A stretch of DNA of 14,350 bases, from positions 1-14,350 of the forward strand of contig CAMVDS010000021.1 of NCBI GenBank assembly GCA_947166335.1, given 5' to 3'. Numbering within the stretch: position 1 is the stretch's first letter; every line of letters starts with the position of its first letter. Both the position numbers and the translations under genes were made by a program. The notes under the pieces are model-generated. The model had not been told where the DNA came from. It saw nothing but the letters and a program-made list of their open reading frames with translations, and made no database searches. Origin of the DNA: an uncultured Mollicutes bacterium. Its GTDB lineage: Bacteria > Bacillota_I > Bacilli_A > Acholeplasmatales > JAEDCM01. Positions 1 to 6,026 of this stretch are shown here, piece after piece.

Positions 1-13
1 AAAAGCCTTTTTT

Positions 14-601
14 TTATTGTTTAAAAGTATTAATAACTAATTCTGCTTTTAGATTTGTATCTGTAAAATCAGTTTTATTTTTCTTTAAATATTTAGCATA
101 TTCTACTGCTTTACTATCTTCTTTTAAAAAGAAATAATCCATTAGTAATTTCGCATTAAATATATTTTGATACATTACTTTATTATTTAACGGAAATATC
201 TTTTCAATATCTTTAATTTCTTTATTACTATATATAGAAAGGTATAACTCTAAAGAATATGCATCCTCTTTTGTGATACTACCATGCTTATGATATGTAT
301 TTAATTTATCACTAGCTAATTTTAATTCATCCTTATTAATTAAATATACTATCTCTAAAAAATAATAAGCTTGTAGATATTTATTTTCTGTAGGAAGGTT
401 TATTTTTTCATATTCATTTAAAGCTTTCTTTTTATTAATAAGGAATAAGAAATTAGTATTTAATATCCTTAAATAATTTTTTATATTATCATTTAGATCA
501 CTATCTAAAAGATCATAATATTTATTTTGAAATTTACTGTATTTACAAGATTTGTAAAAATTCTCAAGCATTTTAGTCATTTCATTTGCTTTATTACTCA
601 A
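14..601 (-). CDS. Hypothetical protein, probably an alpha-helical repeat (TPR-like) protein
   Basis: I do not recognise this 195-residue protein. It is rich in Lys, Asn, Tyr and Leu, lacks a signal peptide or membrane segment, and is predicted by eye to be nearly all helical. The C-terminal part (about residues 150-195, with FFLKEDSKAVEYAKYLKKN) resembles the helix-turn-helix rhythm of TPR-type solenoids; that is an impression, not an assignment. The start codon is TTG at 601-599, preceded by AAAGGA about 12 nt upstream. The first in-frame ATG (580-578) has no ribosome binding site, so TTG is preferred with moderate confidence. A TATAAT box lies at 634-629. The stop codon is directly followed by an A-tract and GGC, the first arm of a terminator that runs off the window start. 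It is divergent from the amino-acid importer. Confidence 0.7.
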   Translation of the reverse strand: MSNKANEMTKMLENFYKSCKYSKFQNKYYDLLDSDLNDNIKNYLRILNTNFLFLINKKKALNEYEKINLPTENKYLQAYYFLEIVYLINKDELKLASDKLNTYHKHGSITKEDAYSLELYLSIYSNKEIKDIEKIFPLNNKVMYQNIFNAKLLMDYFFLKEDSKAVEYAKYLKKNKTDFTDTNLKAELVINTFKQ

Positions 602-628
602 AATAAAATCGCATCCTTTCTTAATTCT

Positions 629-634
629 ATTATA
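629..634 (-). promoter_or_regulatory. -10 box of the leftward hypothetical gene
   Basis: TATAAT on the minus strand, with the expected transcription start near 622. This gives a short leader carrying the AAAGGA site of the gene starting at 601. The -35 region is weak (TTTTAA at 17-nt spacing). Confidence 0.45.
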
Positions 635-655
635 ACAAAAAAATGAGACATTTAA

Positions 656-674
656 AACGTTTATTGAAAACGTT
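656..674. repeat. AACGTT inverted/direct repeat between divergent promoters
   Basis: Two copies of the self-complementary hexamer AACGTT (656-661 and 669-674) are separated by 7 bp and embedded in AAAACGTT repeats. They lie between the leftward -10 (629-634) and the rightward -35 (701-706). The geometry suits a dimeric regulator, but there is no evidence of which one, and short AT-rich repeats can arise by chance. Confidence 0.3.
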
Positions 675-700
675 ATTTTATATAAAAATTCTAAAAATTA

Positions 701-729
701 TTGACATCTATAAATAAAGGTATTAAAAT
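701..729 (+). promoter_or_regulatory. Sigma-A promoter of the amino-acid importer leader
   Basis: TTGACA (701-706), a 17-nt spacer, then TAAAAT (724-729): a near-consensus vegetative promoter. Transcription should start near 736, giving a leader of about 228 nt before the ATG at 964. That is long enough to hold both RNA units described below. Confidence 0.8.
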
Positions 730-738
730 AGGAGCGTA

Positions 739-836
739 ACTTGAGAAAAGTCCAAGTGTGTTTTGTAAAGATTGCAACCAGAAACTGCATGAGTATATTT
801 TTACAACTATAAACCACTTGGTGTGGTTTTTTCTTT
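739..836 (+). ncRNA. Tandem leader RNA, unit 1: aptamer-like fold plus terminator
   Basis: Three nested helices can be drawn. P1 is CCAAGTG (752-758) with CACTTGG (815-821). P2 is TTGTAAA (763-769) with TTTACAA (800-806). P3 is TGCA (773-776) with TGCA (786-789). Between P2 and P3 lies an internal loop with AGATT on one side and ATGAGTATA on the other, shared with unit 2. The terminator stem AAACCAC (811-817) with GTGGTTT (823-829), loop TTGGT and a T-rich tail, uses three bases of the P1 3' strand in its stem and four in its loop. P1 and terminator are therefore mutually exclusive. ACTTG (739-743) could instead sequester CAAGT (753-757). The class is not one I recognise. Confidence 0.6.
811..836 (+). 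terminator. Leader terminator 1 (attenuator)
   Basis: A 7-bp perfect stem (811-817 with 823-829) with loop TTGGT is followed by TTTCTTT. It lies in the leader with no gene ending upstream, so it can only act on the leader transcript. It overlaps the 3' strand of P1 of unit 1. Confidence 0.7.
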
Positions 837-839
837 ATT

Positions 840-927
840 CAAGGCATCTTGATTATAGCAAAGATTACACCATAATTTGGTGTATGAGTATATTGTTATA
901 TGAGAGCCTTGGTGGCTCTTTTCTTTT
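840..927 (+). ncRNA. Tandem leader RNA, unit 2: aptamer-like fold plus terminator
   Basis: This has the same architecture as unit 1 with different helix sequences. P1 is CAAGGC (840-845) with GCCTTG (906-911). P2 is TATAGCAA (854-861) with TTGTTATA (893-900), containing one G-U pair. P3 is TACACCA (866-872) with TGGTGTA (878-884). AAAGATT (860-866) matches unit 1 exactly, and the 15 nt at 884-898 match unit 1 positions 789-803 at 14 of 15. All three helices change on both strands while the internal loop is kept, as expected of a conserved functional RNA. The P1 3' strand overlaps the terminator at 903-919. Confidence 0.6.
903..927 (+). terminator. Leader terminator 2 (attenuator)
   Basis: AGAGCC (903-908) pairs with GGCTCT (914-919) around the loop TTGGT and is followed by TTTTCTTTT. 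The loop sequence and the overlap with P1 are the same as in terminator 1. It is about 37 nt upstream of the binding-protein start. Confidence 0.75.
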
Positions 928-963
928 AGTTAAATATATTATTATATAAAGGAGAATAAAAAA

Positions 964-1761
964 ATGAAAAAATTATTATTAGCTGTTTTAACAGGTGCCT
1001 CTGCACTAACATTAGCTGCATGTGGAAAATCAAACAAGATAGTAGTTGGTACTAACGCTGCTTTCCCACCATTCGAATATAAGGATGGTTCAAATTTAGT
1101 AGGTTTTGATATGGATTTAATCAGAGCTTATGGTGAATCAGTAGGTAAGAAAGTTGAAATCAAGGATATGGAATTTGATGCTGCTCTAACTAGTGCTTCT
1201 ACTGGTAAAATCGATATCGCTATTGCTGGTATCACTAAAAACTCAAAAAGAGAAGAAACATTATCTTTCTCTGATGCATACTATGCATCTAACCAAGTAG
1301 TAACATTAACTAAGACTACTTATGATGAGCTTGCTCCAACTCTTGCAGGTTTAGAAGGTGAAGAAAAGATTAATGCTATCTTAAATGCTTTAAAGGGTAA
1401 AAATATCGGTGTTCAAAGAGCAACAACTGGTCACTTCTATGTTGAAGGTGATAAAGACTGGGGTTTTGATGGAATCGAAGGTGCTACTGCAAAACCATAT
1501 GATAATGGTGGTTTAGCAATGAAAGACTTAAGCGATGGTAAGATTGATGCTGTTATTCTTGATGAAGCTCCATCAAAGAATATCGTTTCTAAAAACTATA
1601 GTGATAAATTAGCTATTATTGATACTGCCTTAACTGAAGAAGAATATGCTATTGCTGTTAAAAAAGGTAATACTGAATTAGTTAAATCTTTAAACGAATT
1701 CATTAAGACTATCAAAGCTAACGGCGAATATGACAAATTACTAGAAAAGTACTTTGGATAA
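964..1761 (+). CDS. Polar amino-acid ABC transporter substrate-binding lipoprotein
   Basis: A 265-residue extracellular solute-binding protein of family 3 (SBP_bac_3), tethered by lipid. It captures an amino acid and delivers it to the permease and ATPase encoded just downstream. The N-terminus is a lipoprotein signal with lipobox LAAC (modified Cys20). The mature part opens with the family pattern GTNAAFPPFEY (29-39), then FDMDLIRA, then GITKNSKREETLSFSDAYY, the ligand-binding and hinge region. VILDEAPS comes later. The segment around QRATTGHFY departs from the usual GTT pattern, so ligand specificity (for example glutamine, arginine or cystine) cannot be read here. AGGAG lies 9 nt before the ATG. 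A terminator follows, so binding protein should be made in excess over the membrane parts. Expression is probably controlled by the tandem leader RNA. Confidence 0.92.
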   Translation: MKKLLLAVLTGASALTLAACGKSNKIVVGTNAAFPPFEYKDGSNLVGFDMDLIRAYGESVGKKVEIKDMEFDAALTSASTGKIDIAIAGITKNSKREETLSFSDAYYASNQVVTLTKTTYDELAPTLAGLEGEEKINAILNALKGKNIGVQRATTGHFYVEGDKDWGFDGIEGATAKPYDNGGLAMKDLSDGKIDAVILDEAPSKNIVSKNYSDKLAIIDTALTEEEYAIAVKKGNTELVKSLNEFIKTIKANGEYDKLLEKYFG

Positions 1762-1788
1762 TTACATTCTTTAATCACAAATAAAATA

Positions 1789-1813
1789 AGAAGCAGTAAT
1801 GCTTCTTTTTTTA
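1789..1813 (+). terminator. Terminator after the binding-protein gene
   Basis: AGAAGCA (1789-1795) pairs with TGCTTCT (1800-1806) around GTAA and is followed by a T-tract. It separates the binding-protein gene from the permease and ATPase genes and may be a partial terminator that sets their ratio. Confidence 0.8.
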
Positions 1814-1834
1814 AATAAATATTTCCTTATTATG

Positions 1835-1843
1835 TGATATAAT
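1835..1843 (+). promoter_or_regulatory. Extended -10 promoter before the permease gene
   Basis: TGATATAAT matches the extended -10 form TGnTATAAT, with no clear -35. Start would be near 1850, about 16 nt upstream of the permease start. This would let the permease and ATPase be transcribed despite the terminator at 1789-1813. Confidence 0.5.
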
Positions 1844-1865
1844 AAGATTTAGGAGATGAGATTTA

Positions 1866-2981
1866 GTGGAAAAGGCAAAGAAAATATTGTTTGCTGGCGC
1901 ACAAATCATATCAGTTATAGGTGCAGTCGGGTGGCTTATCGCATCATTTATAAGCTATGCCTTCTCTGTAGATCCAGTTAATGAAAGTTCTAAAAACATT
2001 TTAGTTGGATTAAGTGTAATGTATCTAATATTTAGTATCTTATTCACTGTTAACGCATTTTTATGCTATTTTGGCAAGAATAGTAATAGTAAGCCTATTA
2101 TGATACTAAATCTGGTATTTGGTTTTCTAAGCGCACAGCTTAATGCCATAGGCGCAGTCTTTGGTTTAATAATCAAATTTAAGAATTTACCAACCTCTAA
2201 TACAGCAAATAAGAAAATAAGCAAAGAAAGTATAGTAATGATTGTCATGCTTCTTGCCTTAGCATTATTCTTATTATTGTTCTGTATTATTAACAGAAAC
2301 GATTTATCTGCTCGTTTCAATAATAGTTTCTCTAAGGGTAATTTAAATGCAATTTTAAATGGTTTAAGAATTACTATTATAATCTCAGTATTTGGCTTTA
2401 TAATAGGATTGTTGCTAGGATTGATTACTTGTTTGGTTGAAGGATTAAGAAGTCAAAATTCCTTTGTTTTAGGTGTAAAACAAGTATTTAAGGCATATGT
2501 TAGTGTATGTAGAGGAACACCAACTGTTGTTCAATTATTAATTATTTATTTCATCATATTCGCAACATATAGAGGGCCAGAAATTATAATAGCTATACTA
2601 GCGTTCGGTCTAAATAGTGGTGCCTATATTGCTGAAATACTACGTGGTGGTATTAACTCTGTTCCAGTAGGACAAATGGAAGCTGGACGTAGTTTAGGCC
2701 TTCCATATAGTAGAGTAATGATTAAGGTTGTATTCCCTCAAGCAATTAAAAACTGCTTACCTTCTTTAGGTAATGAATTTATTACTTTAATAAAAGAAAC
2801 ATCAGTTGCTTCTTTCATTGCAATTATAGATTTAACAAATGCTATGAAGCATATTGCTGATGCATCATATGACTATACTTTAGTATATTTAGTTATGGGC
2901 ATAATCTACTTTACTATCGTACTTGGTATATCATATTTATTAAAATTACTTGAAAGGAGTTTGAATAAAAATGCAAGATAA
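1866..2981 (+). CDS. Polar amino-acid ABC transporter permease with an extra N-terminal membrane domain
   Basis: The last 220 or so residues are a normal HisM/GlnP-type permease (BPD_transp_1). RGTP is at 216-219, and the EAA loop that docks on the ATPase spans about 270-291 ([20 protein letters not shown]). Total length is 371 residues against roughly 215-230 for the family. The excess is N-terminal: four hydrophobic segments at about 7-33, 44-69, 77-104 and 121-143, with a polar linker at 105-120. I do not recognise that domain. The start is GTG at 1866 with AGGAG 10 nt upstream. The 3' end overlaps the ATPase gene by 11 nt, so the two are translationally linked. Confidence 0.9.
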   Translation: MEKAKKILFAGAQIISVIGAVGWLIASFISYAFSVDPVNESSKNILVGLSVMYLIFSILFTVNAFLCYFGKNSNSKPIMILNLVFGFLSAQLNAIGAVFGLIIKFKNLPTSNTANKKISKESIVMIVMLLALALFLLLFCIINRNDLSARFNNSFSKGNLNAILNGLRITIIISVFGFIIGLLLGLITCLVEGLRSQNSFVLGVKQVFKAYVSVCRGTPTVVQLLIIYFIIFATYRGPEIIIAILAFGLNSGAYIAEILRGGINSVPVGQMEAGRSLGLPYSRVMIKVVFPQAIKNCLPSLGNEFITLIKETSVASFIAIIDLTNAMKHIADASYDYTLVYLVMGIIYFTIVLGISYLLKLLERSLNKNAR

Positions 2982-4062
2982 TAAGACTCCTATAATTGAA
3001 GTAAAGAACTTAACTAAAAACTTCGGTGATCTTCAAGTTTTAAATGATATTACTGAAACTATTTATGAAGGAGATATCGATGTTATAATTGGTCCATCTG
3101 GTGGTGGTAAATCAACATTCTTAAGATGCTTAAACGTCTTAGAAGATCCAACAAGTGGACAAATAGTCTTTTTAGGTAAAGACCTAACTGACCTAAAGAT
3201 AGATATAAATTATTGTAGAAGAAATATTGGAATGGTATTCCAACAATTCAATTTATTTGAAAATTTGACAGTGCTTAAAAACATTATGTTAGCTCCTGTA
3301 ATTGTTGGTAAATATCAACTTAAAGAAGCTAAAAAAAATAATAAAAAAATGGATAAATATAATGCTTATCTAGAGGCAAACAAAAACAAAATTTACGCTA
3401 AGATAGATGAAGAAAAAGCGCATAATCAAGCAATTATCGATGAAACTAGACCACTTCTTAAGGAAGTTGAAGAAAAGTGGGAAGCAACAAAATCAACTAT
3501 TGAGAGAAAAGGAAAATTGTTTGTAACTTATGATAAAGAATTAACTAATAAAAAACTTAAACTTACAACAAAAATAGAAAACGCTGAAAGAAAGATTGAT
3601 AGATTAGTTTATCCTAAACCTTTAGAATATATTGATTATCCATATAAAAACAAACAAGAAATAAAACAAGCTGCTTATGATAATGCTATAGAATTATTAA
3701 AGCGTATAGGTCTAGAAGATAAAGCAAATAAATATCCATCTACTTTATCAGGTGGTCAAAAACAAAGAATTGCTATTGTTAGAGCACTAGCAATGAATCC
3801 TAAAGTAATGTTATTTGATGAACCTACTTCTGCTCTTGACCCAGAAATGGTTGGTGAAGTATTACAATTAATTAAAGACATTGCTTCTACAGGAATGACT
3901 ATGGTAATAGTTACTCATGAAATGGGATTTGCTAAGGAAGTAGGAACAAGGGTTATGTTTATGGATCAAGGTGTTATAGCTGAACAAGGTACACCTGAAG
4001 AAATATTCAATAATCCAAAGTCTGAAAGATTAAAAGAATTCTTAAGTAAAGTTTTAATATAA
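2971..4062 (+). CDS. Polar amino-acid ABC transporter ATPase with a helical insert
   Basis: A GlnQ/HisP-type ATPase that powers the importer from the cytoplasmic face. Walker A is GPSGGGKS (41-48), the Q-loop MVFQQF (88-93), the signature LSGGQ (259-263), Walker B MLFDEP (280-285) and the H-loop His316, so the catalytic set is complete. The family norm is about 240-250 residues; this has 363. The excess is one block between [16 protein letters not shown] and [17 protein letters not shown], about residues 122-235. It falls in the helical subdomain between Q-loop and signature. It is rich in Lys, Glu and Asn, has few hydrophobic runs, and looks like a helical hairpin or coiled coil. The frame is open throughout with family sequence on both sides, so this is an in-frame insert and not a frameshift. 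AAGGAG lies upstream of the ATG inside the permease gene. Confidence 0.93.
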   Translation: MQDNKTPIIEVKNLTKNFGDLQVLNDITETIYEGDIDVIIGPSGGGKSTFLRCLNVLEDPTSGQIVFLGKDLTDLKIDINYCRRNIGMVFQQFNLFENLTVLKNIMLAPVIVGKYQLKEAKKNNKKMDKYNAYLEANKNKIYAKIDEEKAHNQAIIDETRPLLKEVEEKWEATKSTIERKGKLFVTYDKELTNKKLKLTTKIENAERKIDRLVYPKPLEYIDYPYKNKQEIKQAAYDNAIELLKRIGLEDKANKYPSTLSGGQKQRIAIVRALAMNPKVMLFDEPTSALDPEMVGEVLQLIKDIASTGMTMVIVTHEMGFAKEVGTRVMFMDQGVIAEQGTPEEIFNNPKSERLKEFLSKVLI

Positions 4063-4063
4063 A

Positions 4064-4090
4064 CAAAAAAGCTCCAAACGGAGCTTTTTC
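4064..4090. terminator. Bidirectional terminator between importer and hsp20
   Basis: AGCTCC (4070-4075) pairs with GGAGCT (4080-4085) around AAAC, with an A-tract on the left and a T-tract on the right. It can end transcripts from both convergent genes in their 34-nt gap. Confidence 0.85.
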
Positions 4091-4096
4091 TTTATA

Positions 4097-4522
4097 TTAT
4101 TTAATTTCAATATATTTCTTTTCTGGAGCTTTTGGTTCAGCCTTCTTAATGTTTAAAGTTAATACTCCATCATTAAGCTTAGCATCAATATCTTCTTCTT
4201 TAACCGCATCACCTACATAATAGCTACGTTTGAACTCTCCATAATATCTTTCCTTACGGATGTACTTATCATTTTCATCTGTATTCTTTTCAACCTTAGC
4301 TTCAATAGTTAAGTATCCATTATCTAAGGACATCTTGATATTTTCTTTCTTAATCTCTGGAAGTTCAATCTTCATTTCGTAAGAATCTTCATGATCAATA
4401 ATATCAGTTTTCATCACCTCGTTATACTTGGCGTTTCTTTCTAATCCGAAGAAATCATTAAAGAATGGGTCGAATAAATCGAAATAGTTACCTCTGTTGT
4501 AGTTTGCAACATTATTTCTCAT
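4097..4522 (-). CDS. hsp20: Hsp20-family small heat-shock protein
   Basis: A cytoplasmic ATP-independent holdase chaperone of the alpha-crystallin/IbpA family that binds unfolding proteins under heat stress. The protein has 141 residues. A short aromatic N-terminal arm (YFDLFDPFFNDFFGL) precedes the alpha-crystallin domain, which starts near MKTDIIDHEDSYEMKIELP and ends with the diagnostic LNDGVLTLNIKK. The C-terminal tail KKYIEIK carries an I-x-I motif that mediates oligomer assembly in this family. The start is the ATG at 4522-4520, with AAGGAG 8 nt upstream. An open frame extends further upstream to 4591 but has no binding site and crosses the promoter and first CIRCE, so it is not coding. 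Transcription is very probably repressed by HrcA through two CIRCE operators. Confidence 0.95.
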   Translation of the reverse strand: MRNNVANYNRGNYFDLFDPFFNDFFGLERNAKYNEVMKTDIIDHEDSYEMKIELPEIKKENIKMSLDNGYLTIEAKVEKNTDENDKYIRKERYYGEFKRSYYVGDAVKEEDIDAKLNDGVLTLNIKKAEPKAPEKKYIEIK

Positions 4523-4548
4523 ACAAATCACTCCTTTATGATTATTTA

Positions 4549-4575
4549 TTAGCACTCGTTCTATCCGATTGCTAA
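4549..4575 (-). promoter_or_regulatory. CIRCE operator 1 (HrcA site) at the transcription start
   Basis: TTAGCACTC, a 9-bp spacer, then GATTGCTAA: one mismatch to the CIRCE consensus (TTAGCACTC-N9-GAGTGCTAA). It covers the predicted transcription start of hsp20 (near 4573), where bound HrcA would block initiation. Confidence 0.9.
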
Positions 4576-4579
4576 CTAT

Positions 4580-4608
4580 ATTATATATCATATTTTTAGC
4601 ACTGTCAA
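4580..4608 (-). promoter_or_regulatory. Sigma-A promoter of hsp20
   Basis: On the minus strand: TTGACA (4608-4603), 17-nt spacer, TATAAT (4585-4580), a perfect consensus promoter. The -35 lies inside CIRCE 2 and the start point inside CIRCE 1. An A/T-tract at 4621-4640 could act as an UP element. Confidence 0.88.
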
Positions 4609-4622
4609 TAGGTGATTGCTAA
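4596..4622 (-). promoter_or_regulatory. CIRCE operator 2 (HrcA site) over the -35 box
   Basis: TTAGCACTG, a 9-bp spacer, then GATTGCTAA: two mismatches to the consensus. The second arm carries the same G-to-T change as operator 1. It overlaps the -35 hexamer, and its centre is 47 bp from that of operator 1. Confidence 0.85.
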
Positions 4623-4647
4623 TTTTTTTAAAAATTTTTTTGAAAGA

Positions 4648-4662
4648 TGAATTGTCAATTCA
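4648..4662. repeat. 15-bp palindrome between hsp20 and lipoprotein promoters
   Basis: TGAATTG (4648-4654), one central T, then CAATTCA (4656-4662): perfect 7-bp arms. It sits between the divergent hsp20 and lipoprotein promoters and could be an operator. No known consensus was matched. Confidence 0.35.
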
Positions 4663-4728
4663 AATGAGCTTTTTTTTATACAATTTATATAAATATTTAC
4701 TCTAATACTAGCACTTTTTAACCATATA

Positions 4729-4757
4729 TTGTCTATTAACGATGTATATGCTATAAT
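4729..4757 (+). promoter_or_regulatory. Promoter of the small lipoprotein gene
   Basis: TTGTCT (4729-4734), 17-nt spacer, TATAAT (4752-4757), with an extended TG at 4749-4750. Start would be near 4764, placing the GGAGGA binding site (4769-4774) close to the 5' end. Confidence 0.65.
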
Positions 4758-4780
4758 AAAAGTGTTTTGGAGGATATAAA

Positions 4781-5146
4781 ATGAATAAAAAAATACTTAA
4801 ATGGGTTAGTGTATTTGTCATTGTTTTTTCGCTTTTGACCCTTACATCTTGTAGAAACAAAAAGAAATGGTTTAATTATTCTTGTGAATGGAATTGTTCT
4901 GAATATAATTTTCATTTAGGAAAGCAAGGCAATCATGCAAAATTGACTTATAATGAAGAGGAATACTCTTTTGATACAGCTAAATCAAATAACGCAAGTT
5001 ACATAAGATTTTACATAGACGATAAACAAGTTATGCATGCTAACACAACATATAAAAATGATATTCTATACCTAGAATTCACTCAAGATGATATTGCTGA
5101 TTTTGAAGGAAAAACGCTAACCTTCACAAAAGTAATTGCTGAATAA
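4781..5146 (+). CDS. Small putative lipoprotein of unknown function
   Basis: A 121-residue protein with a clear lipoprotein signal: basic MNKKILK, a hydrophobic core, and lipobox LTSC with modified Cys24. It should be anchored on the outer face of the membrane. The mature part of about 97 residues alternates short polar and aromatic strands (YNFHLGKQGNHAKLTYNEEE, YIRFYIDDKQ, ILYLEFTQDD, KTLTFTKV), which suggests a small all-beta fold. Two further cysteines (in FNYSCEWNCSEYNF) are in the mature part. I do not recognise the family. GGAGG is 7-8 nt before the ATG. It is a single-gene unit with its own promoter and terminator, divergent from hsp20. Confidence 0.82.
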   Translation: MNKKILKWVSVFVIVFSLLTLTSCRNKKKWFNYSCEWNCSEYNFHLGKQGNHAKLTYNEEEYSFDTAKSNNASYIRFYIDDKQVMHANTTYKNDILYLEFTQDDIADFEGKTLTFTKVIAE

Positions 5147-5147
5147 A

Positions 5148-5169
5148 AAAAGGCTCAGTTGAGCCTTTT
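5148..5169. terminator. Bidirectional terminator between convergent genes
   Basis: AAAAGGCTC (5148-5156) pairs perfectly with GAGCCTTTT (5161-5169) around AGTT. The A-rich and T-rich flanks allow termination from both sides: the lipoprotein gene on the left and the zinc-ribbon operon on the right. Confidence 0.88.
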
Positions 5170-5172
5170 ATT

Positions 5173-5640
5173 TTATACTATTGATTCAGCATAAACATAT
5201 AGAATTGCTACTGCTACTTCAGCAATAATTGCTAATATTAAAGCTGCAACAGCAATCCCTTTTTTATATTCTCTTTTGTTGGTAATAATTAATCCTGGAA
5301 TAGAAAGTCCAAGTGATATTTCAGTAAATATAACTGCAAATAATAATGATAATAAGAATAATAATGCTAATCCTTTATCATTTGATTCATATGCAAATCC
5401 AGCAATTAATAATGAAACAACAAATAAACATATTGCTATTAAACTTAAAATAAACCCTACTTTAGAAAGTGGTTGAATCATACCATGATTTTTTTCATAA
5501 TTTGGTTTTCTTTCTTCAGAAACTGTATAATTTCTATATTTATCAGGTTGTGGTTCTCCACCACTTAATTTATATCCACATCCATAGCAATATAAATCCC
5601 CATCTTCTACTTTTGATCCACACTTTGGACAATAACTCAT
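5173..5640 (-). CDS. Zinc-ribbon membrane protein A
   Basis: A 155-residue protein. It opens with a four-cysteine zinc ribbon, Cys4-x2-Cys7-x10-Cys18-x2-Cys21 (MSYCPKCGSKVEDGDLYCYG), the common 'zinc-ribbon plus membrane' layout of Bacillota. A polar linker (about 25-58) leads to three hydrophobic segments at roughly 59-82, 91-118 and 127-151. The ribbon should face the cytoplasm. Function is unknown; such proteins are often annotated only by the ribbon or as DUF4190-like. AAGGAGGAG lies 8 nt before the ATG. It is the last gene of a four-gene unit and ends at a bidirectional terminator. Confidence 0.87.
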   Translation of the reverse strand: MSYCPKCGSKVEDGDLYCYGCGYKLSGGEPQPDKYRNYTVSEERKPNYEKNHGMIQPLSKVGFILSLIAICLFVVSLLIAGFAYESNDKGLALLFLLSLLFAVIFTEISLGLSIPGLIITNKREYKKGIAVAALILAIIAEVAVAILYVYAESIV

Positions 5641-5665
5641 TTTAAATCTCCTCCTTTTTTAATTA

Positions 5666-6025
5666 TTATTCTAGTCCATATATTTCAAGATAATACATAT
5701 ATATAAAAAATGAAATAACCATACTTAATATAGAAATGATAATTCCTGCAATTGCTTTCCCTCTACCTAAACCATTTAATCTTCTTGATTTATTTAAGCC
5801 AATAATTGATATAATCAATCCAACTATTGGTGAAATAAAAGAAAATATAAAGCCAAGTGTAGCTGCAGTATTAGTCTCTCTATTATATAAAGTTTTATCT
5901 TCATAATAACTATGATCTTGAAAAACTGGTTGTTCTATCTTTTCTTCTTCTATAGGTTTCCCACAAAAATAACAATAATTGTCATCATCTGCAAGTTGTG
6001 CCCCACAATGTCTACAATATTTCAT
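5666..6025 (-). CDS. Zinc-ribbon membrane protein B (DUF4190-like)
   Basis: A 119-residue relative of protein A in layout. The ribbon is Cys4-x2-Cys7-x10-Cys18-x2-Cys21 (MKYCRHCGAQLADDDNYCYF), with spacing identical to protein A. An acidic linker and two hydrophobic segments follow (about 52-72 and 87-111), with the GLNKSRRLNGLGRGKAIAGI pattern typical of DUF4190-like membrane domains. The start at 6025 is preferred over the ATG at 6040. The ATG at 6025 follows the upstream stop codon by one base and has GGGGA about 10 nt upstream. The earlier ATG has no binding site and would add five residues before the ribbon. Translation is probably coupled to the Sel1-repeat gene. Confidence 0.85.
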   Translation of the reverse strand: MKYCRHCGAQLADDDNYCYFCGKPIEEEKIEQPVFQDHSYYEDKTLYNRETNTAATLGFIFSFISPIVGLIISIIGLNKSRRLNGLGRGKAIAGIIISILSMVISFFIYMYYLEIYGLE

Positions 6026-6026
6026 A

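Noticed and set aside
731..790. Lysine riboswitch (L box)
   Set aside because: AGGAGCGTAACTT at the 5' end resembles the L-box start, but the later conserved blocks (such as GCCGAAG) and the five-way junction are missing, and a terminator interrupts at 811.
736..927. T-box leader
   Set aside because: Neither the T-box sequence (GGTGGNACCGCG) nor an antiterminator bulge in the right context is present. TTGGT in the loops is too short to support it.
758..949. Open frame of 63 codons in the leader of the amino-acid importer
   Set aside because: It begins with GTG without a binding site, runs straight through both RNA units and terminators, and has an odd composition. The frame is explained by the structured leader.
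4523..4591. N-terminal extension of Hsp20 by 23 residues
   Set aside because: It has no ribosome binding site and covers CIRCE 1 and the promoter; the ATG at 4522 has AAGGAG at ideal distance.
4709..4715. Third CIRCE-like half-site TAGCACT
   Set aside because: No second arm occurs at the required 9-bp spacing.
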